Assembly (NCBI GenBank): GCA_903894295.1
Contig: CAITPI010000131.1
Coordinates: 1 to 51,865, forward strand
Length of the DNA stretch: 51,865 nt
Reading direction: 5' to 3'
DNA from: an uncultured Acidimicrobiaceae bacterium
GTDB taxonomy: Bacteria > Actinomycetota > Acidimicrobiia > Acidimicrobiales > RAAP-2
The notes beneath the pieces were generated by a model, which did not search any database, was not told the origin of the DNA, and was given only the letters and a program-made list of their open reading frames with translations. Of the stretch, positions 50,766-51,865 are shown piece by piece; positions within the stretch are counted from its first letter, which is position 1; the number at the start of each line of letters is the position of its first letter. The position numbers and the translations under genes were made by a program.

Positions 50766-51865
50766 TCAGGAGTTGTCGGGACGACGCTTTCCGCCGAGCA
50801 GCCGGGACAGTCGGGACGGGGAAGCCCCCGAAGCCGGCGACCCGGGTGGGGTGCGGGGGACCTCGCCAACACCTCCGGCCTTCTCCGGCCGGTCCGAGGG
50901 CCGGTCGGCCATCATCTCCTCGCACTCGGCCTCCACGGCGTTCGCCAGCAGCGCCCGCCGTTCGTCATCCCTCGCCGGGTCCCCCGGGCGGTTGACGGGC
51001 GCCGAAGGTGGTGCCCCGAGCAGACTTTCGGCGAAGGCTGCCATGACGGAGGCCACCACCGGCTCGCGCACCGACCGGAGGTCGGACTCGAACGGTGTCT
51101 CCTGGTTCTGGGGTCCGACGACGATCTCGTAGGCCGGGAAGTAGAGGACGTCCGGATGGCGCTGGACGAGCTGGTCGGCCGCCACCCGCAGGGCCGACTT
51201 GGAGTAGGTGGTGGCGCTCAGCACGTGTCGGCCGGTGGCGGTGGCGACGAGCGGGACCGGCGAGACGGTGAGGATGATCCGCACCAGTGGGTTGAGGGTC
51301 CTGAGGTGGCGGACCATCACCTCGAGGTCCTCGGTGATCTCGGCCACCGTGAAGTTCACGAACTCGTGCCGGTCGGGATCGAATTCGCCGGACACGGTCC
51401 CGGGACAGGCCGGAAAGACCGCCCCGTCGCTCCGGGACCGCCATGCTTCGGTCAGGCCGAGGGTGAACACGAACACGGTGGCTTCCTCGACGGCCCGCCT
51501 GACGGCGGCCAGATGCCGGTCGGTCAGGGCCCGGAACTCGGCGACCGACCAGGCCCGGTGGGCGAGGCCGGGCCGGAACGGGTCGATGAACTCGCCGTCG
51601 GCGGTCTCCCAGTACTCCTCGTCCGGCCGGAAGGTGCCCATGACCCGCTCCAGCAGCTGGGCCATCTGGCGGGCGGTGTAGACGTTGCCGTAGCGGGCGG
51701 AGAAGGCGTCGTAGTAGAGGGTCTCCGCCGATTCCGGCCACTGGGCGTGGGTCGATTCGGTGGCGACGTAGTGGTAACCCCACGATTCGAGGTAGCGCCG
51801 GACGTTGGAGGCGAAGCAGGAGCCGGCCGACATGAACCGGTCCTCGGGGCCAAGCTGGAAGGGAG
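50766..51865 (-). CDS. GSCFA family protein, 5' end cut by the window
   Basis: The frame contains the family-naming motif in MSAGSCFASNVRRYLESWGYHYVATE. Other segments include YYDAFSARYGNVYTARQMAQLLERV, VFVFTLGLTEAW, RIILTVSPVPLVATATGRHVLSATTYSKSALRVAADQL and YFPAYEIVVG. These fit a GDSL/SGNH-like hydrolase fold of unknown substrate. The frame stays open to the right edge (FQLGPEDRF before the first Met), and the family normally has residues before GSCFA, so the true start lies beyond 51865. The C-terminal ~75 residues are disordered and basic. Confidence 0.88.
   Translation of the reverse strand, partial: PFQLGPEDRFMSAGSCFASNVRRYLESWGYHYVATESTHAQWPESAETLYYDAFSARYGNVYTARQMAQLLERVMGTFRPDEEYWETADGEFIDPFRPGLAHRAWSVAEFRALTDRHLAAVRRAVEEATVFVFTLGLTEAWRSRSDGAVFPACPGTVSGEFDPDRHEFVNFTVAEITEDLEVMVRHLRTLNPLVRIILTVSPVPLVATATGRHVLSATTYSKSALRVAADQLVQRHPDVLYFPAYEIVVGPQNQETPFESDLRSVREPVVASVMAAFAESLLGAPPSAPVNRPGDPARDDERRALLANAVEAECEEMMADRPSDRPEKAGGVGEVPRTPPGSPASGASPSRLSRLLGGKRRPDNS

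Noticed and set aside
1-51865. tRNA or rRNA genes, insertion sequences, prophage and CRISPR arrays
   Set aside because: No cloverleaf, transposase, integrase, terminal inverted repeats of IS type, or regularly spaced direct repeats were seen. The tandem repeats present are short and isolated.

Overview
The window is a high-GC chromosomal segment from an actinobacterium. Genes are packed tightly, and stop and start codons often overlap (ATGA, GTGA, TGATG). Two F420-type LLM oxidoreductases, a mycofactocin-type SDR, DUF5318, DUF6049 and a CwlM-like protein all point to Actinobacteria. The conserved half has the Streptomyces-like order parA-parB / trx / murJ-DUF6049-pcnA / ino1-padR / rpsF-ssb-rpsR-rplI-dnaB found on one side of oriC. 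Missing sigM and ponA, an inserted degV and panB, and an enlarged S18 suggest a deep lineage such as Acidimicrobiia; that placement is inference, since no 16S gene is present.

Layout. Bases 1-1557 hold no convincing gene but carry a GC-rich hairpin and a near-consensus parS just upstream of parA. Next come parA-parB (+), and then a minus-strand block: CwlM-like pseudo-amidase, trxA, trxB, a small membrane protein, degV, murJ and DUF6049. pcnA diverges from that block. ino1-padR (-) is followed by DUF5318 and panB (+), then the rpsF-ssb-rpsR-rplI ribosomal/replication operon, a strong terminator, a cluster of DnaA-box-like sites, and dnaB. This half covers chromosome segregation, replication, envelope building, thiol redox and tRNA maturation.

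From about 21.2 kb the content becomes accessory. It includes lipid and hydrophobic-compound genes (two fatty acid desaturases, an MMPL transporter, a P450, DUF1330-like proteins, a dienelactone hydrolase, LLM oxidoreductases, two SDRs), two OmpR/PhoB-type regulators with no histidine kinase nearby, a CrcB pair for fluoride export, pgi, a PaaX-type regulator, and two tandem TetR-like paralogues.

The most interesting accessory unit is 42560-48128: SDR, TetR, two glutathione-S-transferase-like proteins, a GshB-like ATP-grasp ligase and a GshA/EgtA-like glutamate-cysteine ligase. Most junctions overlap by four bases. It looks like a self-contained make-and-use-glutathione operon in a phylum that normally uses mycothiol.

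A recurring signal across the window is a TANNNT hexamer 6-8 nt upstream of a start codon that has no Shine-Dalgarno sequence. This suggests that first genes of transcription units are often made from leaderless mRNAs. In three cases the predicted leaderless start opens a very short ORF whose stop overlaps the start of the real gene.
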